10,158 nucleotides of DNA from Candidatus Nomurabacteria bacterium RIFCSPLOWO2_02_FULL_42_17 (GCA_001786095.1 MFVN01000005.1:2794-12951); one strand, 5' to 3'; shown: positions 1 through 7,373, counted from the stretch's first letter. The notes: generated by a model not told the origin, from the letters alone. Program-made: numbers and translations.

Positions 1-29
1 GGGCGGGTTTTTCTATTTGTTTTCCACAG

Positions 30-57
30 TTGACATAAAAAGTACCGTATTTAAAAT
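30..57 (+). promoter_or_regulatory. Sigma-70-like promoter of htrA, nearly leaderless
   Basis: A perfect TTGACA (30-35) is separated by 16 nt from TAAAAT (52-57). Transcription would begin near 64-65, only a few bases before ATG 68. This decides the start codon, because the upstream TTG at 17 would place the promoter inside the coding sequence. No Shine-Dalgarno motif lies before the ATG. Seen directly as a motif; activity is inferred. Confidence 0.7.
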
Positions 58-67
58 ATTAATCTAT

Positions 68-1375
68 ATGGAGATAAAATTTGATGGAAAATTTAAACAA
101 GCGGTAACGGGTGGCGTTTTAGGGGCGTTGCTGGTTTTGGCCGCTGGGGCAGGGATTTTATGGAAGGAGCGGGCGACGGTTTACGGGTGGCTGGCGCGCG
201 AGTATTTTCAAAATATATCTCAACAAGAAGAACAACAAAATGAGAATAGTTCCGAATCCGAAAAAATTGTAAAAGAAACAAATATTTTCACCGAAGAAAG
301 TTTTGTTATTGACGCGGTCAAAAAAACCAATCCGGCGGTTGTGTCCATCGTGTTGACCAAAGACGTGCCTAAATATGAAACTTACTACGAAGAGCAAAGT
401 CCGTTCGGAGATTTCAAAGATTTTTTTGGCAACGATATGTTTCCTAATTTCTTTTTCCAAGTTCCGCGCCAGCGCCAGAACGGCACAGAAAAGAAAGAAG
501 TTGGTTCGGGTTCCGGATTTTTTGTGTCGGCCGACGGACTTATTGTTACCAATCGGCACGTGGTTGAGCAAAAAGACGTTGAATACACGGTCTTTACTAA
601 CGACGGTAAAAAACATCCTGCTAAAGTTATTGCGCGCGATTCTGTGTTGGACATTGCCATGGTTAAAGTGGATCCGCCAGCTGGCGGAGGTAGTTTTCCA
701 AAATTAGATTTAGGCAATTCCGATAATCTGCAAGTTGGACAGACGGTCATTGCCATTGGTAACGCCTTGGGAGAATTCCGCAACACTGTTTCGGTGGGCG
801 TGGTTTCCGGATTGGCTCGCACGATTACCGCCAGCACGGGTCTTGGGCGCAGTGAAGTTTTAGATAAAGTCATACAAACCGACGCGGCTATTAACCCCGG
901 CAATTCCGGCGGTCCGCTCTTAGATCTGCGCGGCAGGGTGATCGGAGTGAATGTGGCGGTGGCGCAGGGTTCGGAAAATATTGGGTTTGCTTTGCCGATA
1001 AATTCCGTAAAAACAGCGATTGATTCGGTTAAATCATCCGGTAAAATAGTTCGGTCATATTTGGGTGTGCGTTATGTGGCGATTACACCAGAATTGAAAG
1101 AAAAAAATAATCTTACGGTTGATTACGGGGTTTTGGTTCAGCGCGGGGAAGGTGCCGATGAGTTAGCGGTTATTCCGGGCGGTCCGGCCGATAAGGCGGG
1201 CATTGTGGAAAACGATATAATTCTAGAGATTGACGGGCAAAAAATAGACAAAGATAAAAGTTTGGCGCTTATCATACGCGAAAAGAAAGTTGGCGATACC
1301 GTCACGCTTAAAATTCTAAGCAAGGGTTCCGAAAAAACTGCGCAAGTAAAACTCGACCCCGCGCCGGAGAGTTAA
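68..1375 (+). CDS. htrA: HtrA/DegP-type membrane-anchored serine protease with one PDZ domain
   Basis: This is a trypsin-fold quality-control protease expected to act on the outer face of the membrane, degrading misfolded exported proteins. The 435-residue product has a single hydrophobic segment near residues 13-32 (a signal anchor), then a charged Gln/Glu/Ser-rich linker to about residue 70. The catalytic triad is visible: His164 in TNRHVV, Asp195 in LDIAMVKV and Ser280 in NPGNSGGPLL. One PDZ domain follows from about residue 330 to 430, including PADKAGIVENDIILEIDG. Length and order match short DegS/HtrA-like enzymes with one PDZ. An in-frame TTG at 17 would extend the protein by 17 residues, but that region holds a good promoter (-35 at 30-35, -10 at 52-57), so I prefer ATG 68, which would be nearly leaderless. 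There is no Shine-Dalgarno site. The stop overlaps the stop of the convergent MFS gene. Family assignment is secure; substrates are unknown. Confidence 0.96.
   Translation: MEIKFDGKFKQAVTGGVLGALLVLAAGAGILWKERATVYGWLAREYFQNISQQEEQQNENSSESEKIVKETNIFTEESFVIDAVKKTNPAVVSIVLTKDVPKYETYYEEQSPFGDFKDFFGNDMFPNFFFQVPRQRQNGTEKKEVGSGSGFFVSADGLIVTNRHVVEQKDVEYTVFTNDGKKHPAKVIARDSVLDIAMVKVDPPAGGGSFPKLDLGNSDNLQVGQTVIAIGNALGEFRNTVSVGVVSGLARTITASTGLGRSEVLDKVIQTDAAINPGNSGGPLLDLRGRVIGVNVAVAQGSENIGFALPINSVKTAIDSVKSSGKIVRSYLGVRYVAITPELKEKNNLTVDYGVLVQRGEGADELAVIPGGPADKAGIVENDIILEIDGQKIDKDKSLALIIREKKVGDTVTLKILSKGSEKTAQVKLDPAPES
673..688. repeat. 16-bp perfect palindrome inside htrA
   Basis: TCCGCCAGCTGGCGGA is identical to its reverse complement. 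It lies in the htrA coding sequence and encodes most of a Pro-Pro-Ala-Gly-Gly stretch between the catalytic Asp strand (LDIAMVKV) and the conserved LGNSDNLQVG region. That loop is usually charged and a little shorter in HtrA proteins, so the palindrome may be a small inserted repeat tolerated in frame. Only one copy is visible in this window, so its status as a dispersed repeat is inference. Confidence 0.5.
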
Positions 1376-2529
1376 ACCATATCTTTGAGGCGGGTGGCAA
1401 AAAAGAGGGAAGATAAAACAATTAAACCTAAAATTAGAAAAAGTGCCTTAAAGGGCAGGAAAATAAGCAAAGCTGAAGCCAAGAGCGGGGCGATAAAATA
1501 GGCCAACGGATACATATCACGGTAAAAACTAATAACCGACGGATCGGAATCCCGAATGTGTTTGAAAAAATAAACATCAGCCATAACTTCCACCGCGGCC
1601 GCGCCCAAGCGCGTGGCAAAAAGCGCCGCTGTCCAGATTAATATTGTTGGTGTTTTTATAAAAAATAACAAAGCCGTAGCCATAGCCATACAAATTAATC
1701 CCATGATAAGAAACTTTTTTTCACCTATTTTGTCAGAAAGTTTACCCAAAGTATATGGTAAAAATACAAAAGGCGTGAGCATAACCGTAAAAATTATTCC
1801 AATGGTCGGCCAAGACAAACCTATATGTTGATGGAGATAAATAGGCGTGTAGATAACCATCCAAGCGTAAAAAAATTGCAGTAAAAAATTAATAACAACC
1901 ACACGCAGTATGTCGTGATGTTCTTTAACATAATTCCAAGCTTGTCGCCAAGAGGTGCGATTATAATTTACATCCGAGTAGCCACGCAGGCGCGTAATAA
2001 CTACCAGTCCACACAACGTGACCGCAACCGCCGCGATTAGATAGGCGCGAGCGTAGCCCGCGCTGGCTACCAAAATTCCCGCCAATGCCGGCATTAACAC
2101 CCAAGCTAAGTTTATAATGGAAAGATATGTTCCGCGCGCGCGACCCTCAATATTTCGATTAGAAAAATGTTCTATAAAAATATCAAAACAAAAAATTACT
2201 AAACTATTGGTTACCACATAAGCTAGAAAAAAAGGAATGTTTAATTTACCAAAAATTCCAGAAGCAAAAACGACTAACGTCAGTAAATTTACAATTAAAA
2301 TACTCAAAAGCGCTCGAGTGTTGCCAAGTTTTTTGACTAGTCGCGGAATTGCCGTAAGTCCGACAAAGGTCAGTAACGCGCCAAAAGTATAAATTAATCC
2401 GACTCTGCGTTCGCCGATAATTTGTCCCAAGAAAGAAGAATTGATGTAAGCCGCCAATGCTATAGACGTGGCAAAGAAGAAACTGGCCGAGTACACATTC
2501 CTTAGCGGATTTTTAGTTGTTGTTATCAT
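1372..2529 (-). CDS. Major facilitator superfamily transporter
   Basis: This is a polytopic inner-membrane protein of 385 residues, almost entirely hydrophobic stretches joined by short basic loops, consistent with about 12 transmembrane helices. A motif-A-like loop, LGKLSDKIGEKKF, lies at residues 261-273 and marks the second half. A degenerate counterpart, IPRLVKKLGNTRALL, lies at residues 61-75 in the first half. The central cytoplasmic loop is around residues 180-207. The substrate cannot be read from the sequence; a drug-efflux or metabolite-exporter role is possible but unproven. The ATG overlaps the RNase J stop in an ATGA arrangement, implying translational coupling, and this is the last gene of the four-gene minus-strand operon. 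Its TAA shares a TTAA with the convergent htrA stop. No Shine-Dalgarno site is visible. Confidence 0.88.
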   Translation of the reverse strand: MITTTKNPLRNVYSASFFFATSIALAAYINSSFLGQIIGERRVGLIYTFGALLTFVGLTAIPRLVKKLGNTRALLSILIVNLLTLVVFASGIFGKLNIPFFLAYVVTNSLVIFCFDIFIEHFSNRNIEGRARGTYLSIINLAWVLMPALAGILVASAGYARAYLIAAVAVTLCGLVVITRLRGYSDVNYNRTSWRQAWNYVKEHHDILRVVVINFLLQFFYAWMVIYTPIYLHQHIGLSWPTIGIIFTVMLTPFVFLPYTLGKLSDKIGEKKFLIMGLICMAMATALLFFIKTPTILIWTAALFATRLGAAAVEVMADVYFFKHIRDSDPSVISFYRDMYPLAYFIAPLLASALLIFLPFKALFLILGLIVLSSLFFATRLKDMV

Positions 2530-4337
2530 ACGGAAAGTAAAACAGGAATAATTAACGGATGCTTGGCTGTTTTTTGAACTAAAAATTTAGACAAATTGTC
2601 GGTTACGCGTTCTTTTACAAAATCAAAGTTTATTGGATTCTGCCCTCGCGCGCTTTCCTCCACGGTTCTTTTAATGATAAGGCGCGCGTGCTGGAGAAGT
2701 TCTTGGGAATTTTTTAGATAAACAAAACCGCGCGAAATGATATCCGGCGATTTGCGTAGTTTACCAGTCTGGCTATCTAGCACAGCAACTATTACGAACA
2801 TACCATCTTCAGCTAACATTTGTCGGTCGCGGATCACGATTTCTTGCATATCACCAACAGTAAATCCGTCTACCATCATAGGACCGGCCGGCGCTTTTTC
2901 TTTTAGCATACTGATTTTTTTTCCACCATCCGTAATTTCAATTATTGAACCGTTGTCCGGCACCACAATATTTTCTTCGGACATTCCCAATTCCAACGCT
3001 AAATCTTTATGCAGTTGAAGGCGATAATGGTTGCCGTGTATCGGAACAAAAAATTTAGGCCGGACCTTGCGGTGCAACCATCGCACATCCTCTATGTTGC
3101 CGTGTCCGGTAGCGTGTACGAAATCTTCGCCGGGCGTGCGGTAACTTATTATTTTTACTCCCTGTCGTGCCAAGCCGTCTTTCATACGTTCCACCTGCCG
3201 TTCATTGCCGGGGATGATGGAAGCTGAAAGAATAATCGTGTCTCCTTTTTTAAGAGAGAATTTTTTGTGCGTTTTTTGGGCGGCGCGGTTGAGTGAAGCG
3301 AATTCTTCGCCTTGTGCGCCGGTCATAAGCACAACCACGCGTTCCGGCGGATATTTATCCGCCTCTTCAATAGAAATAATTGTTCCCTTATTGGGCTTAA
3401 AAAATTCCGCTTCAACAGCCACTTCAATATTGGTTTTCATACTGCGTCCATCAACAGCTACTTTTTTGTTTAAGTTTTGGGCGATATCTACAATTTTTGC
3501 CAAGCGGGTGATGTGCGAAGAAAAAGCCGCGATAATTGTGCGTCCGCGAACTTTTTTTAGCAGGTTTTCCAGTCCTTGGTGCACTTTGATTTCCGGCAAA
3601 GCAAAACCCTCATTTTCTATATTGGTTGATTCGGAAAGCAAAAGTAAAGTTTTAGCTTCGTCAAAAATATTATAAACTTTCTCTTCATTTTCGGTTACTA
3701 CTCCGTCTATCTGATCAAGTTTGTAATCTCCAGGATTCACAATCCATCCATAAGGCGTTTCAATAATTACACCCATAGAATCCGGCATGGTGTGAGTTAC
3801 ACCAAAAAAGCGAACGCGCAATTTTCCGCATTGTATAACATCATTTTTCTCCACAACTTTGGCGTTGAGCGGTGGCAAATGAGGAAATTCGGCTTGACGT
3901 TTTCGCATCATAAGAACCGTCAGATTGCGCGAATAGACGGGCGGATTGCCGATGCGCGACAGCACTAAGGGCACGCCACCAATATGGTCCAAATGCCCGT
4001 GCGTGAGAATAAGCGCGCGTATGCGATCTTTGCGCTCTTCCAGATAGCGCGTGTTGGGAATTACATAATCAATACCTGGCGTGTCGTCGGTTGAGAAATG
4101 CATTCCGGCATCAATGATGATAATATCATTTCCGATTTCGATTACGGTCATATTTTTACCGATTTCTTCGACTCCGCCTAAAGGTACGATACGAATCACG
4201 CCCTCTTTGGGAGGAGGAATTTTTAATCGCTCATAGGCATGACCAACTGGGGTTCTTGCGGACTCCGGTTTTATATAAGTTCGTATTTGTGGCCGGCTAT
4301 GCCGGCTAGTTGGTGGACGTGTATTTCTTCTAATCAT
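2526..4337 (-). CDS. rnj: Ribonuclease J (metallo-beta-lactamase/beta-CASP RNase)
   Basis: This cytoplasmic enzyme takes part in mRNA decay and rRNA maturation, with 5'-to-3' exonuclease and endonuclease activity in characterised relatives. The 603-residue product carries the zinc motif HGHLDH (His113, His115, Asp117, His118), further metal ligands His182 in GVTHTMPDS and Asp204 in NPGDYKLD, ESTNIENEG (236-244), the beta-CASP signature SASIIPGNE (371-379), HATGHG (408-413) and VPIHGNHYRL (431-440). Residues from about 485 form the RNase J C-terminal domain. The first 45 or so residues are a basic, Arg/Pro/Ser-rich extension preceding the catalytic domain; such tails occur in actinobacterial and some CPR RNase J proteins and may bind RNA. 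The start overlaps the end of the solute-binding protein gene by 8 nt (ATGATTAG), and the stop overlaps the MFS start by 4 nt. There is no Shine-Dalgarno site. The family call is firm. Confidence 0.97.
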   Translation of the reverse strand: MIRRNTRPPTSRHSRPQIRTYIKPESARTPVGHAYERLKIPPPKEGVIRIVPLGGVEEIGKNMTVIEIGNDIIIIDAGMHFSTDDTPGIDYVIPNTRYLEERKDRIRALILTHGHLDHIGGVPLVLSRIGNPPVYSRNLTVLMMRKRQAEFPHLPPLNAKVVEKNDVIQCGKLRVRFFGVTHTMPDSMGVIIETPYGWIVNPGDYKLDQIDGVVTENEEKVYNIFDEAKTLLLLSESTNIENEGFALPEIKVHQGLENLLKKVRGRTIIAAFSSHITRLAKIVDIAQNLNKKVAVDGRSMKTNIEVAVEAEFFKPNKGTIISIEEADKYPPERVVVLMTGAQGEEFASLNRAAQKTHKKFSLKKGDTIILSASIIPGNERQVERMKDGLARQGVKIISYRTPGEDFVHATGHGNIEDVRWLHRKVRPKFFVPIHGNHYRLQLHKDLALELGMSEENIVVPDNGSIIEITDGGKKISMLKEKAPAGPMMVDGFTVGDMQEIVIRDRQMLAEDGMFVIVAVLDSQTGKLRKSPDIISRGFVYLKNSQELLQHARLIIKRTVEESARGQNPINFDFVKERVTDNLSKFLVQKTAKHPLIIPVLLSV

Positions 4338-6075
4338 TTTTTTGGAATATTTTCCAAATCTTTTCCGTTTCCACGTACCATTTATGGATCTCTAGAAAAC
4401 GGTCGGATGGAAGAGTTAAATTGTTTAAGTTCAGACCTTTTAAATTTTTAGAAACGACATAGATAAATTCAGGGGAATAAATAAAGACGGCTGGAGCGTC
4501 TTTGCGCACTTCTTCTTCAAACGCGCGGTATTTTTGGCGGCGGAGTTCTGGATCCGTGGTTTTAATTATTTCTTCCAGTATTTTATCGGTTTTAGAAGAA
4601 GTGTACATGGCAATATTCAAACCCGGAGCATTTCTTTGCGAGGAATGCCAGAAAACAAAAAGATCCGTACCTTGCCCGATTATTTGCCCAAACAGAAGGG
4701 CGTCATACTCGCGCGGATATATAACCTCTTGGTTCAATGTTCCCAGCTCAAAAGTTTTTATTTCAATCGCCATTCCAAGCGCTAGTAAATTTTCTTTTAT
4801 AATCTCGGCTGTTTTTTGAAGTTCCGGCGTATCGCCCGTAGAAATAGAAAATTGCAGACGAGTCGTACTTTTTTTACCTTTCGTGTCTTTTATTTGTTTT
4901 TCCAGAATGCCGTCTTTACCCGGTTTCCATCCGGCCTTATTTAACACCTCTTTAGCTTCATCGACGGCTGTTTCCGGTACAGTATTTTCGGTTCCTGACA
5001 AAACAACTGATTCACCGAATCCTATGGGCAGAGGCCCGTTTACACTTACGCCATAACCTGAAAGAACTTCCTTGATTATGCGGTTTTTATCCACGGCCAA
5101 ATCAATGGCTTTTATAACGCTTTTGTCGGTAAAAACAGATGCTTGACTTTGGTTGAAGAAAAGACCAAAAACGCGCGGTAAGACGGCCGAGGAAATCCGG
5201 TGACTGCCGTTTTTAAAGTCGGCCGCGTTTTCGGGAGAGATGGCTGGCGCTTGATTTATGTCGCCTCGATCCAGTGCTGCTAACAATTCTTTTTCATTTG
5301 GATAAAAATAGATAATTATTTCTTTAATATGCGGTTTACCGAAAACAAATTGCTTAAACGGTTCAAGTTCATAATAGGCCGGTATACCCGAGGATTTTTT
5401 GCTGATTTTTTTAATACGATACGGACCGGAGCCGATTCCGTTTGTGTTCAAATCACTGAAACTAAATTCATCAATTGAAAGTTCCTTCCATTTGTATGCT
5501 GGCAGTATGCCCATAACGGTGTTTTCTAAAAAAGAAGCATAAGGTTGTTTAAGAGTGAATTTAACCGTGCGTTCATCCAGTTTTTCAACCTCAACGCCTT
5601 CCCAGTTGGTTTTACGCGGACTTTTTAGCATTGTATTTTGCGCGGTTGTTATGGTGAAAATTATATCATCGGCCGTAACAGGTTTATGGTCGTGAAATAC
5701 GGCCTCTTTTCTTATAAAAAAAGTATAACTAAGACCGTCGTCGGATATTTCATATCTTTCCGCTAGGTCGGGTGTGATTTGGCCGTCGGGAGTTTTGCGC
5801 ATTAGGCCGGAATAAACCAAGGCGGTAAGATCGCGGTCAGCGTCAGAGATGGCTAGAATGGGATTGATAAAGCGCGGCGTGCCGATTATGCCCTCGGTGA
5901 TTTGTCCGCCAACCACCGGTGTTTCTAAACTGACTAGATTGTTAACTTTAACCGCGATCACTAAAACACTCAAACCTGCCACGGCCACCAGCCCTAAAAA
6001 TCCCCAATATTCTTTTTTAGGGAAAGTCCGAATGATGTCGTTTAAGCGACCAAGAAAAGCTATGAATTTTTTCAT
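4330..6075 (-). CDS. Family 5 extracellular solute-binding protein (peptide-binding type), membrane-anchored
   Basis: This 581-residue protein resembles the OppA/DppA-like substrate-binding components of peptide ABC transporters. Family landmarks are the start of the mature domain FINPILAISDADRDLTALVY (69-88), the region DDGLSYTFFIRKEAVFHDH (112-130) followed by PVTADDIIFT, and GIGSGPYRI (213-221). The N-terminus has a cytoplasmic basic segment and one hydrophobic helix at about residues 24-44. I see no cysteine, so it cannot be a lipoprotein and is probably held by an uncleaved signal anchor. No permease or ATPase genes are nearby, so the transporter partners must lie elsewhere, or the protein is used in another way. 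It begins 8 nt after the secG stop and its TAG overlaps the RNase J start, making it the second gene of the operon. Ligand unknown; peptides are the default guess. Confidence 0.9.
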   Translation of the reverse strand: MKKFIAFLGRLNDIIRTFPKKEYWGFLGLVAVAGLSVLVIAVKVNNLVSLETPVVGGQITEGIIGTPRFINPILAISDADRDLTALVYSGLMRKTPDGQITPDLAERYEISDDGLSYTFFIRKEAVFHDHKPVTADDIIFTITTAQNTMLKSPRKTNWEGVEVEKLDERTVKFTLKQPYASFLENTVMGILPAYKWKELSIDEFSFSDLNTNGIGSGPYRIKKISKKSSGIPAYYELEPFKQFVFGKPHIKEIIIYFYPNEKELLAALDRGDINQAPAISPENAADFKNGSHRISSAVLPRVFGLFFNQSQASVFTDKSVIKAIDLAVDKNRIIKEVLSGYGVSVNGPLPIGFGESVVLSGTENTVPETAVDEAKEVLNKAGWKPGKDGILEKQIKDTKGKKSTTRLQFSISTGDTPELQKTAEIIKENLLALGMAIEIKTFELGTLNQEVIYPREYDALLFGQIIGQGTDLFVFWHSSQRNAPGLNIAMYTSSKTDKILEEIIKTTDPELRRQKYRAFEEEVRKDAPAVFIYSPEFIYVVSKNLKGLNLNNLTLPSDRFLEIHKWYVETEKIWKIFQKND

Positions 6076-6083
6076 ATGGTTTT

Positions 6084-6317
6084 TTACTTTAACAGAATGG
6101 ATGCTAAGGCCAGAGCGGTGAATAAAACGGCAATAACAATTGTCGCGTAAAATAAAAATTTTTCAAAACCACGGCGGGTATAACGCACGCCACCCATATC
6201 CCCACCGCCCAAAGCGCCGCCTAAACCCTCAGCCGAACGCTGAAGTAAAATACAGACCGTAAGCAGAACCGCGAGAGCTATTTGCGCCCAAGGTAATATA
6301 TTAGTCAGAATTGCCAT
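6084..6317 (-). CDS. secG: Preprotein translocase subunit SecG
   Basis: SecG is a small accessory subunit of the SecYEG channel that helps SecA-driven export. The 77-residue product has the family layout: a first transmembrane helix (about residues 9-26), the conserved LLQRSAEGLGGALGG segment, a short polar loop, and a second helix near the C-terminus (about residues 53-75). ATG 6317 is preferred over an in-frame TTG at 6335, because a TATACT -10 box lies between them and fits a near-leaderless transcript starting at about 6319. It is the first gene of a minus-strand operon with the solute-binding protein, RNase J and MFS genes. Grouping an export component with a surface binding protein and an RNA-decay enzyme suggests shared growth-linked expression, not one pathway. 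Confidence 0.93.
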   Translation of the reverse strand: MAILTNILPWAQIALAVLLTVCILLQRSAEGLGGALGGGDMGGVRYTRRGFEKFLFYATIVIAVLFTALALASILLK

Positions 6318-6325
6318 GCGTGAGT

Positions 6326-6354
6326 AGTATAGCAAACCGCTCTTTATAAGGCAA
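6326..6354 (-). promoter_or_regulatory. Promoter of the secG-SBP-rnj-MFS operon
   Basis: Reading the minus strand, TTGCCT (6354-6349) is followed after 17 nt by TATACT (6331-6326). The predicted transcript start near 6319 is two to three bases before ATG 6317, so the mRNA would be almost leaderless. It is the only good promoter I see for the four tightly packed genes downstream. Confidence 0.65.
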
Positions 6355-6367
6355 GAGGATGTGATAT

Positions 6368-6392
6368 GTACACTATCATTGGGTTAGTGTAC
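6368..6392. promoter_or_regulatory. Inverted repeat, candidate operator between secG and the toxin bicistron
   Basis: GTACACTA (6368-6375) and TAGTGTAC (6385-6392) form a perfect 8-bp inverted repeat with a 9-nt spacer. It lies in the 134-nt divergent region. The right arm falls inside the spacer of a possible promoter (TTGGGT 6379-6384, 18 nt, TATAAT 6403-6408) for the rightward genes. No T-tract follows either arm, so a terminator is unlikely. It fits a dimeric repressor site, possibly for autoregulation of the adjacent toxin-antitoxin-like pair. The binding protein is unknown. Confidence 0.5.
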
Positions 6393-6408
6393 GGATTGAA
6401 TGTATAAT
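6379..6408 (+). promoter_or_regulatory. Possible upstream promoter of the toxin bicistron
   Basis: TATAAT at 6403-6408 is a consensus -10 box. The best -35 match is TTGGGT at 6379-6384 with an 18-nt spacer. It would give a leader of about 37 nt and overlaps the inverted repeat, so it is a natural target for repression. Weaker than the proximal extended -10. Confidence 0.4.
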
Positions 6409-6436
6409 ATAGTTAGTAGTTTTTAGCGACTAATTA

Positions 6437-6445
6437 TGGTATAAT
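6437..6445 (+). promoter_or_regulatory. Extended -10 promoter, leaderless start of the toxin bicistron
   Basis: TGGTATAAT is a perfect extended -10 (TGn plus TATAAT at 6440-6445). No convincing -35 is present, which extended -10 promoters can tolerate. The predicted start coincides with ATG 6452, giving a leaderless mRNA. Confidence 0.6.
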
Positions 6446-6451
6446 ATAAAT

Positions 6452-6721
6452 ATGACGATTCATCAATTTATTAAAGAAAGGCCATATCTAGTTTGGTATG
6501 TGAAGGATTTGAGCAAGCTCGACGAGGCATCTATTGTAGAGCATGTTTTGAATTATGGTGATTGGGATGATGTGCAAACCATGATTAAAATCTTAGGTAT
6601 TCAAAAGACTGCCCAGATTTTCCGTCATAAGTCTACTCCTGACAAGTTTGGCAGACAGAATTATCGTCCGGAAATTAAACATTATTTTAATTTATATTTT
6701 AACAAATACGCAAATGCATAA
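6452..6721 (+). CDS. Small unrecognised protein coupled to an AbiEii-like toxin; putative antitoxin
   Basis: I do not recognise this 89-residue protein with certainty. It is soluble, with no signal peptide or membrane segment, and aromatic-rich: RPYLVWYVKD near the N-terminus, VLNYGDWDDV in the middle (32-41) and HYFNLYFNKY near the C-terminus. I see no clear DNA-binding helix-turn-helix of the kind found in AbiEi antitoxins. Its stop overlaps the start of the nucleotidyltransferase gene by 8 nt (ATGCATAA), so the two are translated together. That arrangement, the autoregulation-like inverted repeat upstream and its small size make it the likely antitoxin or partner of the downstream enzyme. 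This role is inference from context. The start is supported by the extended -10 box immediately upstream. The gene is visibly more AT-rich than htrA or groEL. Confidence 0.6.
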   Translation: MTIHQFIKERPYLVWYVKDLSKLDEASIVEHVLNYGDWDDVQTMIKILGIQKTAQIFRHKSTPDKFGRQNYRPEIKHYFNLYFNKYANA

Positions 6722-7325
6722 AGAAGTTCTCACTAAAGGACAGACTAAATTTTTGTCTTTTGTAGCTGAATTTTCTAAAGATTTCGGACTGGTTGGTGGT
6801 ACGGTCATAGCTCTTTATCTGGGTCATCGTCGGTCCGTGGATTTTGATCTTTTTTCCCAAAAAAATTTCAGTAACCAAAGCTTGCTCAATAAAATCCTGC
6901 GCCATTTTAAAACCGATGAAATTATCGTAAATAAATTAGGGGAGCTCACCCTAATGATAAGGGGAGTCAAATTTACTTTTTACCAATTTCCATTTCTTCT
7001 CGAATACACTGAAACTTTTGAGGGAATTAGGTTGCCCAACCTTTTAACTTTGGCCGCGATGAAAGCATTTGCCCTAGGTCAAAGAGCAAAATGGAAAGAT
7101 TATGTGGATTTGTATTTTATAATCAAAGATTATTTTTCTATTGAAGAAATATCACAAAAAGGCAAACAGTTTTTTGGGGACAACTTTAATGAAAAACTGT
7201 TCAGAAGCCAACTTGCCTATTTTGAAGGCATAAATTACGAAGAACAAGTGGAATTTATGCCCGGGTTTGAAGTTCCCGACGAAATAATCAAAAAAGCGTT
7301 AATAGAATTTAGTTTAGAGAAATAA
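6714..7325 (+). CDS. AbiEii/AbiGii-type nucleotidyltransferase toxin
   Basis: This 203-residue protein belongs to the DNA polymerase beta-like nucleotidyltransferase fold used by AbiEii toxins; characterised members (AbiEii, MenT) use NTPs, and some modify tRNA 3' ends. The core motif is visible: GGT at 28-30 followed by HRRSVDFDLF (38-47), whose Asp43 and Asp45 would bind the catalytic metal. The second family motif is LAAMKAFALGQRAKWKDYVD (113-132), with Lys117, Arg124, Lys128 and Asp129 in the usual pattern. An in-frame TTG lies at 6648, but ATG 6714 is preferred because it gives the family's typical N-terminus and an 8-nt overlap with the upstream gene. All key residues are present, so the enzyme looks intact. 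It could alternatively serve in phage defence by abortive infection. No Shine-Dalgarno site. Confidence 0.85.
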   Translation: MHKEVLTKGQTKFLSFVAEFSKDFGLVGGTVIALYLGHRRSVDFDLFSQKNFSNQSLLNKILRHFKTDEIIVNKLGELTLMIRGVKFTFYQFPFLLEYTETFEGIRLPNLLTLAAMKAFALGQRAKWKDYVDLYFIIKDYFSIEEISQKGKQFFGDNFNEKLFRSQLAYFEGINYEEQVEFMPGFEVPDEIIKKALIEFSLEK

Positions 7326-7344
7326 GAAATGCTTATAAATTAAA

Positions 7345-7373
7345 TTGCGTAAAAAGAGGCAATGGGGTAATAT
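7345..7373 (+). promoter_or_regulatory. Promoter of groESL, nearly leaderless
   Basis: TTGCGT (7345-7350), a 17-nt spacer and TAATAT (7368-7373) predict a transcript start near 7380, just before ATG 7384. I looked for a CIRCE element (the HrcA operator usual for groESL) here and saw none, so heat-shock control, if any, works differently. No terminator separates it from the toxin gene ending at 7325, so read-through is possible. Confidence 0.55.

Noticed and set aside
158..616. Minus-strand open frame of about 150 codons antisense to htrA
   Set aside because: It overlaps a clear protease gene, has no recognisable domain, and reflects codon bias of the real frame.
3205..3675. Plus-strand open frame antisense to RNase J
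   Set aside because: The opposite strand encodes conserved beta-CASP motifs over the same bases; this frame shows no domain or promoter.
6368..6392. Intrinsic terminator between secG and the toxin bicistron
   Set aside because: The stem is AT-mixed and only 8 bp, no T-run follows on either strand, and the genes on either side diverge from it.
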